From Streptomyces netropsis (GTDB taxonomy: Bacteria; Actinomycetota; Actinomycetes; Streptomycetales; Streptomycetaceae): DNA of 64,000 nucleotides. Positions within the stretch are counted from its first letter, which is position 1; the number at the start of each line of letters is the position of its first letter. The DNA lies in NCBI RefSeq assembly GCF_014203545.1, contig NZ_JACHJG010000003.1, positions 620,001-684,000 on the forward strand, read 5' to 3'. Made by a program: the position numbers and the translations under genes. Positions 1 to 9,045 of the stretch are shown here, one piece after another. The notes beneath the pieces were generated by a model. That model ran no database searches. It was not told the DNA's origin and saw only the letters and a program-made list of their open reading frames with translations.

Positions 1-1427
1 GCTTCATCACCGCGGCCCTGCGCCACGCGGAGGGCGTCGACCAGGCGGCGGTGCTGCACCTGCTGGGCGCCCTGTGCGACTACTGCCTGCTGCGTGGCGA
101 TCTCTACCGGCTGGGTGAGCTGAGTGACCTGACACAGGCCACGGACCGGGGCCTGCTGTCGCGTTCGGTGCAGTGGCGCACGGGTGTCGCGGCCCGGCAG
201 CTGGGCGAGCTGGACAAGTCCCGTACGACCCTGTCCTCCGTCGTCGATCTGTACTTCGACGCCCAGCATCCGGCGGGGGCCGCCCGGGCGCTGCGCGACC
301 TGGGCGTCACCTTGCAGCATCAGGGCAATCTCCAGGAGGCGGCGGTGAGGCTCCGGGAGGCGCTGGATCTCCAGGCCGCGCCGGAGCTGAGCGGGGACCG
401 GGCCTGGACCATGCACGCCCTGGCGGCGGTCGAGCGGGACCGGGCACGGATAGCGCAAGCACTGGACCTGCTGAACGAGGCGCTGGAGCTGCACCGGCGG
501 AGCGAGAGCGTGCACGGCCAGGCCTGGGCGCACTTCCAGCTCGGCCAGGTGCGGCTGCGGATGGGCCAGGTGACCCGCGCGGAGGCGGAGCTCCGCGAGG
601 CCCTGGAGAGCTACGGGCGGACACGGGACAGCCGTGGTGAGGCCTGGGCCCTGACCCAGCTGGCGCGGGCCCGCCTGGTGGCCGGGGATCCGGCCAGAGC
701 GGCGGATCAGCTGCGGCGGGCGACGGCCCGCCACCGGGAGAACGAGGACGCGCGCGGCGAGGCCTGGTCGCTGTACTACCTGGGCCAGTCGCTGGAGGAG
801 TGCGGGGACCAGGCCGCGGCGGTGCGGTCCCTTGAGCGGGCGCGCACGATGTTCAACCGGATGCGGGACGGGTACGGCCTGGCCTGCGCCCGGCACCACT
901 CGGGGCGGGTCACCCGTGACCAGCGGGCGGCGCAGACGGGGAGCTTGCGCAACAGCGGATTCGCCCGGCAGTTGTTGCAGGACGCCCGGACGGACTTCCG
1001 GCGTCTGGCCGTCCCGCACGGCGAGGCGTGGTCCTGTACGGAGCTGGCGGTGATCGACGCGGGCAACGGGCGCGCGGTGCAGGCCCTGACGCTGCTGGAG
1101 GAGGCGACGCGGCTGTTCGCGGAGTACGGCGACCGACGCGGTGGGAGCTGGGCCCGGTTCCTGCGCTGCACGCTGCTGCCGTACGCCTCGCCGGGAGGCG
1201 CGGTGGTGGGGGCGGCGGTGGCCGAGGAGGAGCTGGCCGCGCTCCTGCGCGAGCTGCGGGACGCCGACTGGGCGGGCGACCCGGCTCTGGAGGACTACGC
1301 GGAGGCGTACGCCGTGATGCTGGAGAGAGGTGCCTCGCCGGAAACGGGATGGCAGGCATGGCGGCTCGGCATGGTGCCGAACCGCCGGGCCCGCGAGGTC
1401 ATGGCGGTGCTGCCCCGGGAGGCCTGA
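1..1427 (+). CDS. TPR-repeat protein, C-terminal part (5' end outside window)
   Basis: The reading frame is open to the left edge of the window, so the N-terminus is missing; the GTG at 51 is only an internal codon. What remains is a long all-helical array of tetratricopeptide repeats of about 40 residues with recurring G-x-A-W and A-L/A-x-x-x-L patterns (for example HGQAWAHFQLGQVRLRMG and RGEAWALTQLARARL). Such arrays form the C-terminal sensor part of Streptomyces NB-ARC/AfsR-like regulators. The ATPase or DNA-binding part would lie upstream and cannot be seen, so regulator is an inference. The gene ends convergently towards the small membrane protein gene that follows mca. Confidence 0.8.
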   Translation, partial: FITAALRHAEGVDQAAVLHLLGALCDYCLLRGDLYRLGELSDLTQATDRGLLSRSVQWRTGVAARQLGELDKSRTTLSSVVDLYFDAQHPAGAARALRDLGVTLQHQGNLQEAAVRLREALDLQAAPELSGDRAWTMHALAAVERDRARIAQALDLLNEALELHRRSESVHGQAWAHFQLGQVRLRMGQVTRAEAELREALESYGRTRDSRGEAWALTQLARARLVAGDPARAADQLRRATARHRENEDARGEAWSLYYLGQSLEECGDQAAAVRSLERARTMFNRMRDGYGLACARHHSGRVTRDQRAAQTGSLRNSGFARQLLQDARTDFRRLAVPHGEAWSCTELAVIDAGNGRAVQALTLLEEATRLFAEYGDRRGGSWARFLRCTLLPYASPGGAVVGAAVAEEELAALLRELRDADWAGDPALEDYAEAYAVMLERGASPETGWQAWRLGMVPNRRAREVMAVLPREA

Positions 1428-1671
1428 GCCACCCGTGGCGGGTCGTGCGACCAGGGCCCCGACGCGCAGGTCAGGCCCGCGCCTTTCGGGCAGGCCGACT
1501 CTCGCGTCGGGGTGTCGGCCCGCGCGTCAGGATCGGCCCGCCCGCCGGTCGGGTCGACCACCCGTCGGGGTGGGTCGACCGTTCCGTCCGGGCGCGCCGA
1601 CCTCACCCGGCGGTCGACCGGTCGCCCGTCGGGCGGCCGGCCTCACCGACCGGGGTGGCCGAGCCCGCCGG
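1428..1671. other. GC-rich intergenic stretch with repeated GGTCGACC palindromes
   Basis: This lies between two convergent genes. It is very GC-rich with CG-rich dyads, and the palindrome GGTCGACC occurs three times (1552, 1573, 1612). I see no gene or clean T-tailed hairpin. It probably holds transcription termination for both sides. Confidence 0.5.
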
Positions 1672-1965
1672 TCAGGTGGCGGGCTTGCCCTCGGGCACGG
1701 CGCCCTTGGTCATGTTGGTGGCGGTGGTCTGGACGGTCTTGCCGCCCCGCCCCGCACCACCCTGGTCCGGGCTCGCCGGGGTCTCCTCGAAGTCCACCTT
1801 CTTCATGTGCTTGTTCATGCTCTTCATCAGCAGCCATACGGCACCGCCGATGAGGGCGAAGACGATGAAACCGAGCACACCGGGAGTGACCTTGTTCTTG
1901 TCCAGGTCATCAGCGGCGAACGGCACCAGGTGGGTGACGGCGAGGGAAGCGGTCGCGCTCATCAT
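1672..1965 (-). CDS. small single-pass membrane protein downstream of mca
   Basis: A protein of 97 residues with one hydrophobic segment (about residues 28-46, VLGFIVFALIGGAVWLLM) followed by a basic stretch (KSMNKHMKK) and a low-complexity Gly/Pro/Thr tail. The basic side after the helix suggests a cytoplasmic C-terminus. The start codon lies 4 nt after the mca stop with no evident ribosome binding site of its own (two ATGs in a row, 1965 and 1962), so it is probably translationally coupled to mca. The pair is conserved in Streptomyces as far as I recall. The function is unknown. Confidence 0.8.
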   Translation of the reverse strand: MMSATASLAVTHLVPFAADDLDKNKVTPGVLGFIVFALIGGAVWLLMKSMNKHMKKVDFEETPASPDQGGAGRGGKTVQTTATNMTKGAVPEGKPAT

Positions 1966-1969
1966 GGGG

Positions 1970-2839
1970 TCAATTGTTGCGGATGCCCGCGAAGAGGTCG
2001 TCCTCGGGGAGGGACGTGCCGACGCGGGACTTCGCCAGCTCGTACTCCTCGGTCGGCCAGACCTCCCGCTGGAGGTCCAGCGGCACGCGGAACCAGCCGC
2101 CGTCCGGGTCGATCTGCGTGGCGTGCGCGATCAGCGCCTTGTCACGGATCTCGAAGAAGTCACCGCACGGGACGAACGTGGTCAGGGTCCGCTCGCGGCC
2201 GGCCGTGAGCCACCGCTCCAGCCACTCCCCGTACGGGGACTCCATGCCGCGCGCCAGCAGCGCCTCGTGGAGCGCCAGGGTGCGCTGCCGGTTGAAGCCC
2301 TGGTTGTAGTAGAGCTTCAGCGGCTGCCACGGCTCGCCGGCCTCGGGGTAGCGGGTCGGGTCACCGGCCGTCTCGAAGGCCAGCATCGAGATCTTGTGGG
2401 TCATGATGTGGTCGGGGTGCGGGTAGCCGCCGTTCTCGTCGTACGTGGTGATCACGTGCGGCTTGAACTCGCGGATCAGCTTGACCAGCGCCCCGGTCGC
2501 CTCTTCGACGTCCTGGAGCGCGAAGCAGCCCTCGGGCAGCGGCGGCAGCGGGTCGCCCTCGGGCAGCCCGGAGTCGACGAAGCCCAGCCACTCCTGCTTG
2601 ACGCCGAGGATGTCGCGCGCCTCGGCCATCTCCTTGGCGCGGACCTCGTGGATGTGCTCCTCGATGTAGGCATCGCCTTGGAGCTTGGGGTTCAGGATGG
2701 AGCCACGCTCACCACCCGTGCAGGTGGCGACCAGCACGTCCACCCCCTCGGACACGTACTTGGCCATCGTGGCCGCGCCCTTGCTCGACTCGTCGTCGGG
2801 GTGGGCGTGAACGGCCATCAGTCGGAGCTGCTCAGTCAA
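1970..2839 (-). CDS. mca: mycothiol S-conjugate amidase
   Basis: Hydrolyses mycothiol S-conjugates to a mercapturic acid plus GlcN-Ins, the detoxification step for electrophiles and antibiotics in actinomycetes. The LmbE/PIG-L deacetylase fold is evident: the metal motif AHPDDE follows the N-terminus, with a later HPDHIMTHK-type metal motif, and the length (about 290 aa) fits Mca rather than a shorter deacetylase. The TTG at 2839 is chosen because a GAGGA lies about 8 nt upstream and family members begin at T-E-Q-L-R-L-M; an in-frame GTG at 2857 is the alternative. It is divergent from the DUF4307 gene. Confidence 0.93.
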   Translation of the reverse strand: MTEQLRLMAVHAHPDDESSKGAATMAKYVSEGVDVLVATCTGGERGSILNPKLQGDAYIEEHIHEVRAKEMAEARDILGVKQEWLGFVDSGLPEGDPLPPLPEGCFALQDVEEATGALVKLIREFKPHVITTYDENGGYPHPDHIMTHKISMLAFETAGDPTRYPEAGEPWQPLKLYYNQGFNRQRTLALHEALLARGMESPYGEWLERWLTAGRERTLTTFVPCGDFFEIRDKALIAHATQIDPDGGWFRVPLDLQREVWPTEEYELAKSRVGTSLPEDDLFAGIRNN

Positions 2840-2877
2840 GGCTCGATCCTCAGTCACTGGTCACGGGAGACGCCTCC

Positions 2878-2883
2878 TATAGT
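2878..2883 (+). promoter_or_regulatory. candidate -10 element for the DUF4307 gene
   Basis: TATAGT lies in the short divergent region between mca and the DUF4307 gene and differs from TATAAT at one position. No convincing -35 is visible 17-18 nt upstream, so this is a weak assignment. Confidence 0.35.
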
Positions 2884-2958
2884 GACCGAAGCAGGGGTCG
2901 ATTCATTCCGGCTTCCACTACCGGCCTTCCACCGACCCCCCGAGCAGGAGGAAAGATC

Positions 2959-3369
2959 ATGGCTGCGGTGCGTGACGGGCTGCCCGAGGGTCGGTACGGC
3001 CGCTCGGCGGACGAGCGCGCGGACCGCAAGCTCAAGATCATCGGCGCGGTGCTGGGCGCGGCGCTGCTCGGCGTGGTCGTCTGGTCCGGCGTGCACTACA
3101 TCACCAAGACGGATGTCAGCGCCGAGCTCCTCCGGTCGAAGCCGATGTCGGACACCAGCGTTCAGGCGGTGCTGGAAGTCCGCAAGGAGAAGGACGCCGA
3201 CGCGGTCTGCACCCTGCGCGCGCTGGCCGAGGACCGCTCCGAGGCCGGCCGCAAGGACGTCACGCTGAACCGCCGTGAGACCCATTTCACCGAGCTGGTC
3301 ACGCTCCGCACGACACAGCGGGCCGTCGCCACGCAACTCGAAGGTTGCAAGCTCGCTTCGAGCGGCTGA
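2959..3369 (+). CDS. DUF4307-type membrane protein
   Basis: A protein of 136 residues with an N-terminal basic region (YGRSADERADRKLKIIG), a single membrane helix (about residues 32-53) and an extracytoplasmic domain with a conserved single-cysteine segment (DAVCTLRALAEDRSEAGRKD) and a second Cys near the C-terminus. This matches the actinobacterial DUF4307 family, whose function is unknown. It has a strong ribosome binding site (AGGAGG ending about 8 nt before the ATG). It lies between mca (divergent) and greA (same strand), an arrangement also found around mca in other actinomycetes. Confidence 0.85.
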   Translation: MAAVRDGLPEGRYGRSADERADRKLKIIGAVLGAALLGVVVWSGVHYITKTDVSAELLRSKPMSDTSVQAVLEVRKEKDADAVCTLRALAEDRSEAGRKDVTLNRRETHFTELVTLRTTQRAVATQLEGCKLASSG

Positions 3370-3556
3370 TCGCACCGCGCTGACCTGCCCTGACGCGATT
3401 CTTGCGCGGTATCGCCCGCTTGCTCCTTCCCCCTTCCCGTGCGGAATTGTTAGGCTCGTGGTTTCGCCCACCTCTGAAGGCGCACCCTTCTGAGTAGGGC
3501 GTTCATTTGTATCGCGATGTATCCCCAAGCATTCCCAGTACCGACGAGGAGCACCT

Positions 3557-4054
3557 GTGACCCAGACCAGCGACAACGTCACCTGGCTGACTCAGGAGGC
3601 GTACGACCAGCTCAAGGCCGAGCTGGAGTACCTGTCTGGTCCCGCTCGCACCGAGATCGCGATGAAGATCGCGGCGGCCCGCGAGGAGGGTGACCTGCGA
3701 GAGAACGGCGGGTACCACGCGGCCAAGGAGGAGCAGGGCAAGCAGGAGCTCCGTGTGCGTCAGCTCACGCAGCTGCTGGAGGCCGCGAAGGTCGGCGAGG
3801 CCCCTGCCGCGACCGGTGTGGTCGCCCCCGGCATGGTCGTGACCATCGCCTTCGACGGCGACCCGGACGACACGCTCGACTTCCTGCTCGCCTCGCGCGA
3901 GTACGCCAGCTCGGACATCGAGACGTACTCCCCCCAGTCCCCGCTGGGCACCGGCGTGAACGGCAAGAAGATCGGCGAGGACGCCGAGTACGAGCTGCCG
4001 AACGGCAAGAAGGCCAAGGTCCGCATCCTGGAGGCCAAGCCCTACCAGGCCTGA
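3557..4054 (+). CDS. greA: transcription elongation factor GreA
   Basis: Rescues backtracked RNA polymerase by stimulating transcript cleavage. Its 165 aa matches the family: an N-terminal antiparallel coiled coil (about residues 1-80) with the acidic tip region (REEGDLRENGGYHAAKEEQ) and a C-terminal FKBP-like domain ending AKVRILEAKPYQA. The Streptomyces form has insertions in the C-terminal domain relative to E. coli. The GTG start has a GAGGA about 8 nt upstream. A perfect 16-bp terminator hairpin follows the gene. Confidence 0.96.
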   Translation: MTQTSDNVTWLTQEAYDQLKAELEYLSGPARTEIAMKIAAAREEGDLRENGGYHAAKEEQGKQELRVRQLTQLLEAAKVGEAPAATGVVAPGMVVTIAFDGDPDDTLDFLLASREYASSDIETYSPQSPLGTGVNGKKIGEDAEYELPNGKKAKVRILEAKPYQA

Positions 4055-4084
4055 TCCGAGCGCGCCCGGCCCCCGGGCGCGGCC

Positions 4085-4122
4085 GAAGAGCCCCGGACCT
4101 CGTATGAGGTCCGGGGCTCTTC
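4085..4122. terminator. bidirectional terminator between greA and the ABC permease
   Basis: A perfect 16-bp inverted repeat (4085-4100 with 4107-4122) around a 6-nt loop, lying between the convergent ends of greA and the ABC-2 permease gene. Confidence 0.9.
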
Positions 4123-4151
4123 GCTTCCCACCCGTACCGGGCACCTCACGC

Positions 4152-5012
4152 TCAAGCCGTCGCCGAGCGGTATTTGCGGACCGACAGGGTGCGGAAGGCG
4201 ACGATGATCACCACCGACCAGATCAGCGACGCCCACACCGGGTGCTGCATCGGCCACGCCGACGGCACCGGATAGCCGACCGGCAGATTGCCGAAGAGCT
4301 GGCGGGCCGCCTGCACGGTCGCGCTGAACGGGTTCCACTCGGCGATGTAGCGCAGCGCCGTCGGCATGTTGTCGGACGGCACGAAGGCGTTCGAGATGAA
4401 GGTCAGCGGGAAGAGCCAGATCAGTCCGCCCGAGGTGGCCGCCTCCGGGGTCCGTACCGACAGCCCGATCAGCGCGCCGATCCAGGAGAAGGCGTAGCCG
4501 AGCAGCAGAAGCAGTGCGAAGCCCGCCAGCGCCTTGAGGATGCCCTCGTGGATGCGCCACCCCACGATCACCGCGACGATCGCCAGCACCACCAGCGTCA
4601 GCGCGGTCTGGACGAGATCGGCGAGCGTACGGCCCGTGAGGACGGCGCCGCGCGCCATGGGCAGGGACCGGAAGCGGTCGATGAGCCCCTTGTGCATGTC
4701 GTCGGCGATACCGGCGCTCGCACCCGCCGTGGCGAAGGTGACGGTCTGGGCGAAGATGCCCGCCATCAGGAACTGCCGGTACGTGGAGGGGTCGGTGCTG
4801 CCGCCCACGGCGATCGACCCGCCGAACACATAGCTGAACAGCACCACGAACATGATCGGCTGGATCAGCCCGAAGATGACCACTTCGGGGATGCGCGCCA
4901 TGCGGATGAGATTGCGCTTGGCGACGACCAGGGAGTCCCGCGCGGACTGGACGACCCCGCCGCGCGCTCTGGGGGCCGCCGTCCTGAGGGCGGTGTTGCC
5001 GATGACGCTCAC
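4152..5012 (-). CDS. ABC-2 type transporter permease (DrrB-like)
   Basis: A 286-aa integral membrane protein with about six hydrophobic segments and the ABC-2 family signature near the C-terminus (FVPSDNMPTALRYIAEWNPF). It is the membrane half of a drug or lipid exporter; the ATPase is encoded immediately upstream. The GTG start at 5012 overlaps the ATPase stop codon by 4 nt (GTGA), indicating coupled translation and a fixed stoichiometry. The substrate cannot be read from the sequence. The family includes daunorubicin exporters, so drug efflux is the default guess. Confidence 0.9.
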   Translation of the reverse strand: MSVIGNTALRTAAPRARGGVVQSARDSLVVAKRNLIRMARIPEVVIFGLIQPIMFVVLFSYVFGGSIAVGGSTDPSTYRQFLMAGIFAQTVTFATAGASAGIADDMHKGLIDRFRSLPMARGAVLTGRTLADLVQTALTLVVLAIVAVIVGWRIHEGILKALAGFALLLLLGYAFSWIGALIGLSVRTPEAATSGGLIWLFPLTFISNAFVPSDNMPTALRYIAEWNPFSATVQAARQLFGNLPVGYPVPSAWPMQHPVWASLIWSVVIIVAFRTLSVRKYRSATA

Positions 5013-6115
5013 GTGGCGGCCTCCTCGTCCTGGCGCGTCGGCCCTCCGACCACCGGACGACGACGCTCCCGCTCCCCTTCCGGCTCCCCCTCCCGCACCC
5101 CTTCCCGCTCCCCCTCCTGCGTCCCGTCCGGCTTCCCGCCCGGCTTCCCGGCCCCGTTCGCCCGCTCCTCCTCCACCTCGGCCGCGTGGCCGGTGAGCGA
5201 GATGAAGACGTCGTCCAGCGTCGGGCGGCGCAGTCCGATGTCGTCGATCTCGATGCCCCGCGCGTCCAACTCGCGGATGACCTCGGCGAGCAGCTTCGCG
5301 CCGCCCGAGACCGGGACGGTGACCTTGCGGGTGTGCTCCTCGATCTTGGAGCCGCCCTTGCCGAAGGACCGCAGGATCCCGTCGGCCACGGAGATGTCGC
5401 GGGCCTCGTGCACGACGACTTCGACGCGCTCCCCGCCCGTACGGGCCTTGAGCCGGTCGGAGGTGCCGCGCGCGATGACCCGGCCGTGGTCGACGACGGC
5501 GATGTCGTGTGCGAGGTGGTCGGCCTCCTCCAGATACTGCGTGGTCAGCAGCAGGGTCGTACCGCCGGCGACGAGCTCCTGGATGACCTCCCACAACTGC
5601 TGCCGGTTGCGCGGGTCGAGCCCGGTGGTCGGCTCGTCCATGAACATCACGGGCGGGCTGACGACCAGGGCCGCCGCGAGGTCGAGGCGGCGGCGCATGC
5701 CGCCGGAGTACGTCTTGGCGGTGCGGTCGGCGGCCTCGCCGAGATTGAAGCGCTCCAGCAGCTGCCCTGCCCGCACCTTCGCGTCCCGGGCGCTCATCTG
5801 GTAGAGCTGACCGACCATCCGGAGGTTCTCGCGGCCCGTCAAATACTCGTCGACCGCGGCGAATTGGCCGGACAGGCCGATGTGGCGGCGGACCTCGGTG
5901 GGGTTCTTCAGGACGTCGATGCCCGCGACGACGGCCCGGCCGCTGTTGGGTTTGATCAAGGTGGTGAGTACGCGCACTGCGGTGGTCTTGCCGGCGCCGT
6001 TGGGGCCCAGCAGTCCTAGAACGGTTCCTTCCGGAACGTCGAGATCGACGCCGTCCAGAGCCCTGACGTCGCCGAAGGTCTTGACCAGGCCTTCGGCGTA
6101 AATGGCGCCTGGCAT
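5009..6115 (-). CDS. ABC transporter ATP-binding protein (DrrA-like)
   Basis: A 368-aa ATPase: Walker A GPNGAGKTT at residues 37-45, signature YSGGMRRRLDLA, Walker B VMFMDEPTTGLD and a switch histidine region (TTQYLEEADHLA). The C-terminal extension with the DDVFISLTGHAAE motif is typical of DrrA-type exporters. After it comes a low-complexity Glu/Gly/Arg tail (about 45 residues, GEREGVREGEPEGERERR), probably disordered. The start has a GGGGAG ribosome binding site. It forms an operon with the permease. Confidence 0.93.
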   Translation of the reverse strand: MPGAIYAEGLVKTFGDVRALDGVDLDVPEGTVLGLLGPNGAGKTTAVRVLTTLIKPNSGRAVVAGIDVLKNPTEVRRHIGLSGQFAAVDEYLTGRENLRMVGQLYQMSARDAKVRAGQLLERFNLGEAADRTAKTYSGGMRRRLDLAAALVVSPPVMFMDEPTTGLDPRNRQQLWEVIQELVAGGTTLLLTTQYLEEADHLAHDIAVVDHGRVIARGTSDRLKARTGGERVEVVVHEARDISVADGILRSFGKGGSKIEEHTRKVTVPVSGGAKLLAEVIRELDARGIEIDDIGLRRPTLDDVFISLTGHAAEVEEERANGAGKPGGKPDGTQEGEREGVREGEPEGERERRRPVVGGPTRQDEEAAT

Positions 6116-6201
6116 GGAGGTTCTCCCCGTTTCGGGTGACGTATTACAGGATTTTACGTTCGCGGAGCCCGAACCGCCCTGGGAATGAACCACCCCACTT
6201 G

Positions 6202-7770
6202 TCACAACATGACGAGATAACCCGCATTCCGCAGGGCTTCGCCCACCTCCGCGCAGTGCTCGGGCCCCTTCGTCTCCAGATGCAGCTCCACCTCCGCCTC
6301 CGTGAGCCGGAGCCGCGGATCGGTGCGCACATGACTCACGTCGAGGACGTTCGCGTCCAGCTCCGACAGCACCTCCAGGAGCGCGGCCAGCGCCCCCGGA
6401 CGGTCCGTCAACCGCAGCCGCAGGGACAGGTACCGGCCCGCGGCGGCCATGCCGTGCCGCAGGATGCGCTGCATGAGCAGCGGGTCCACGTTGCCGCCCG
6501 ACAACACCGCGACCACCGGCCCCTCGAACGAGTCGGGGGCGGCCAGCAGTGCCGCCACCGGGCTCGCCCCGGCGGGCTCCACCACGAGCTTCGCCCGTTC
6601 CAGGCAGAGCAATAGGGCGCTGGAGAGGTCGTCCTCCGTGACCGTGACGACGTCGTCGACGAGGTCGTTGATGATCTTGAACGGCACATCGCCCGGGCGC
6701 CCCACCTTGATGCCGTCCGCCATCGTGACCGGAGCCTGTATCGACACGGGGTGCCCGGCGGCCAGCGAGGGCGGGTACGCGGCGGCGCCCGCCGCCTGCA
6801 CGCCGACGATCCGCACATCGGGCCGCAGCGCCTTGACCGCCACCGCGATCCCGGCCGCCAGCCCGCCGCCACCGATGCCCACCACGACGGTGCGCACCTC
6901 GGGGCACTGCTCCAGGATCTCCAGCCCCACCGTGCCCTGCCCCGCGACGACGTCGGGGTGGTCGAAGGGGTGGATGAAGACCGCGCCGGTCTCGCGCGCG
7001 TAGGCCTGGGCGGCCCGCATCGTTTCGTCCACGATCTGTCCGTGCAGGCGGACTTCCGCGCCGTACTCGCGGGTGGCGGCGACCTTCGGCAGCGGCGCGC
7101 CCTCCGGCATGAACACCGTGGAGCGCACGCCCAGCAGCGACGCCGCGAGCGCCACGCCCTGCGCGTGATTGCCGGCGCTGGCCGCGACGACGCCCGCCGC
7201 ACGCTCCCGCTCGGTCAGGCCCGCGATCCGTACGTAGGCGCCGCGCACCTTGAAGGAGCCGGTGCGCTGGAGGTTCTCGCACTTGAGGTGGACGGGGGCA
7301 CCGACCAGCCCGGACAGATAGCGGCTGCCTTCCAGCGCCGTGATCCGGGAGACCCCCGACAGCGCCTTCTGCGCGTGGCGCACGTCATCGAGCGTCAGGG
7401 CGGACAGCGCGGACGAGGCGGAAGCGCCTTCCGGGGACCTGTCGGGCTGTGCCGTCGCCGCAACGGAGTCGCCTGCCGGCGGATCGAGGTCGGCGCCCCC
7501 TCCGGCATCCCCTTCGACACCCCCTCCGGCATCCCCTTCGGCACCCCGTTCGGCGTGCCCTCCGGCGTCCGCCGGGGCGGTCTCCGCTGCCGCCGGAAGG
7601 GGCGGTGCGGACATCGGAAGGCGCTGCTCGGGCGCCGGTGGAGGTACCTTCGCGGACATCTCAGGCACGGCTTCACGCGCGATCCCGGACGGGATCCCGG
7701 GCACAGCGTGGGGTACGGCGGGCAGGGGCGAGGCCCCGAGGCCGTCCTCGTCACCAACTCGTGCAGCCAT
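6202..7770 (-). CDS. ilvA: threonine ammonia-lyase (biosynthetic/catabolic type with ACT domain)
   Basis: A PLP-dependent deaminase converting threonine to 2-oxobutanoate for isoleucine synthesis. The core has the PLP lysine in RTGSFKVRGAY, the SAGNHAQGVA loop and SGGNVDPLL, then a C-terminal ACT domain (LSLRLRLTDRPGALAALLE). With the start at 7770 the protein is 522 aa, about 110 longer than usual. The extra N-terminus is Pro/Ala/Gly-rich and contains a repeated EGDAGGG unit. ATGs at 7659 and 7614 are alternative starts. None has a convincing ribosome binding site, so the true N-terminus is uncertain. Confidence 0.92.
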   Translation of the reverse strand: MAARVGDEDGLGASPLPAVPHAVPGIPSGIAREAVPEMSAKVPPPAPEQRLPMSAPPLPAAAETAPADAGGHAERGAEGDAGGGVEGDAGGGADLDPPAGDSVAATAQPDRSPEGASASSALSALTLDDVRHAQKALSGVSRITALEGSRYLSGLVGAPVHLKCENLQRTGSFKVRGAYVRIAGLTERERAAGVVAASAGNHAQGVALAASLLGVRSTVFMPEGAPLPKVAATREYGAEVRLHGQIVDETMRAAQAYARETGAVFIHPFDHPDVVAGQGTVGLEILEQCPEVRTVVVGIGGGGLAAGIAVAVKALRPDVRIVGVQAAGAAAYPPSLAAGHPVSIQAPVTMADGIKVGRPGDVPFKIINDLVDDVVTVTEDDLSSALLLCLERAKLVVEPAGASPVAALLAAPDSFEGPVVAVLSGGNVDPLLMQRILRHGMAAAGRYLSLRLRLTDRPGALAALLEVLSELDANVLDVSHVRTDPRLRLTEAEVELHLETKGPEHCAEVGEALRNAGYLVML

Positions 7771-7951
7771 GGTGCCCAGTCTCGCAGCTCGCCCCCGCCC
7801 CGGCCGCCGCAGAGCCGCACAAACCGACCGGTTTGCGCAGCACCAGTACGGCCGCCCGTCCGGCCGCGTACTCTGTCCCCCATTCCGCAGCGTTTCCCAA
7901 GCTTTTCCCCGCCCTTTTTCCGTCCCCGCCGCACGAAGTGAGCCCCAGGCC

Positions 7952-8452
7952 ATGCCCACCCCTCCGGACATGACGACCGACCTCGCACCCGGTGTCCTCG
8001 ACACCCTCCAGCACCAGGTGGCCGTCTTCGCCCGCCGCGCCGAACAGACCCGGCTCGGTGGCGTAGGCCAGGTCCGCAACTCGATGGACCGCGCCGCCTA
8101 CCTCCTGCTCAACCGTCTCGACCAGGAAGGCCCGATGGGCGTCAAGGCGCTCGCCGCGGGCATGGGCATCGACTCCTCGACCGTGACCCGGCAGGTGGCG
8201 CCGCTGGTCGACACCGGCCTGGTCAAGCGCACCTCGCACCCGGAGGACGGCCGGGCCGTCGTCCTGCAGCTCTCCCCGCGCGGCAAGGGCCGCCTGGAGG
8301 AGGTGCGCGCCTCCCGGCGCGAGCTGATGGCGCTGGTGACCGAGGGCTGGACCGAAGCGGAGCGGGACTCCTTCTGCACCCTGCTCACCCGCTTCAACGT
8401 GGCACTGTCCGACCTGCACACCGCGCTGCCCCCGGTGCCGCCGACCTCTTGA
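7952..8452 (+). CDS. MarR family transcriptional regulator
   Basis: A 166-aa winged-helix regulator. The HTH (MGVKALAAGMGIDSSTVTRQVAPLVDTGLV) is followed by the wing (KRTSHPEDGRAVVLQLSPRG), flanked by the N- and C-terminal dimerisation helices typical of MarR. It is divergent from ilvA. The start at 7952 is preceded by no strong Shine-Dalgarno; the ATG at 7970 is an alternative. The ligand and targets are unknown. Confidence 0.9.
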   Translation: MPTPPDMTTDLAPGVLDTLQHQVAVFARRAEQTRLGGVGQVRNSMDRAAYLLLNRLDQEGPMGVKALAAGMGIDSSTVTRQVAPLVDTGLVKRTSHPEDGRAVVLQLSPRGKGRLEEVRASRRELMALVTEGWTEAERDSFCTLLTRFNVALSDLHTALPPVPPTS

Positions 8453-8520
8453 CCCGGCGCGGGTCCCTGCCGTGTCCTTGAGGGCACGTGCCCGTACCGG
8501 CACGTGCCACGGAGGCCCCG

Positions 8521-9045
8521 GTGAACGAGCGGCGTGCGGCCAGGGAGCGCCGTCGCGCCCAGGAGTTCGAGTTGTTCGTCGCGGGCGCGGGCGGCCGGCT
8601 GCTGCACGCCGCGCTCCTGCTGACCGGTGAGCCGGGCCGGGCCGTCGGCAGCGGTGCCGGCGTCGACGACGGCAGCCGTGGCACCGAGGCCGCCGAGCGG
8701 CTGCTGACGGCGTCCCTGGCCCGTACGTACGCGGACTGGGGCCGGCTGCGCGGCGAGGATCCGTACGCACGCACCCGCCAGGAGATGGCGGCCCGCTTCG
8801 CGCGGACCGCCCGGCGCTATCGCCACCCGCGAGGCGGCGTTCTGGACCGGCTCGCCCCGCGGGAGCGCCTGGTGCTCGTCCTACGGCTCCACGAAGGCGT
8901 CGCCGAGGAACAGACCGCGGCCGCTCTGGGCCTGTCCGTGGAGCGCGTGCGGATCATCTGCACGCGTGCGGTCAACACCCTGCGCAGCCGCCCGGCAACG
9001 CCCCCGGTGGCCGCCGCGCGGCAGGCGCCCGGCGCGGCGCCGTGA
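8521..9045 (+). CDS. small sigma-70-like (SigE-type ECF) protein
   Basis: A 174-aa protein whose C-terminal half matches sigma region 4 (LDRLAPRERLVLVLRLHEGVAEEQ, then an HTH of the AALGLSVERVRI type). The N-terminal half keeps the beginning of region 2 (EFELFVAGAGGRLLHAALLLTG) but has a Gly-rich insertion and lacks clear region 2.4 residues. The GTG at 8521 is selected by GGAGG 5 nt upstream. Its stop overlaps the next gene by 4 nt. It may be a divergent ECF sigma factor or a degenerate regulator. Confidence 0.75.
   Translation: MNERRAARERRRAQEFELFVAGAGGRLLHAALLLTGEPGRAVGSGAGVDDGSRGTEAAERLLTASLARTYADWGRLRGEDPYARTRQEMAARFARTARRYRHPRGGVLDRLAPRERLVLVLRLHEGVAEEQTAAALGLSVERVRIICTRAVNTLRSRPATPPVAAARQAPGAAP

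Noticed and set aside
1428..1671. GGTCGACC triplet as a possible operator array
   Set aside because: It lies between convergent genes and not at a promoter. In GC-rich DNA a short self-complementary 8-mer recurs easily, so I kept it only as a description.
7494..7570. GC-rich direct repeats considered as a CRISPR-like or mobile element
   Set aside because: The repeats are in phase with codons of the ilvA extension, only about 20 bp long, contiguous and without spacers.
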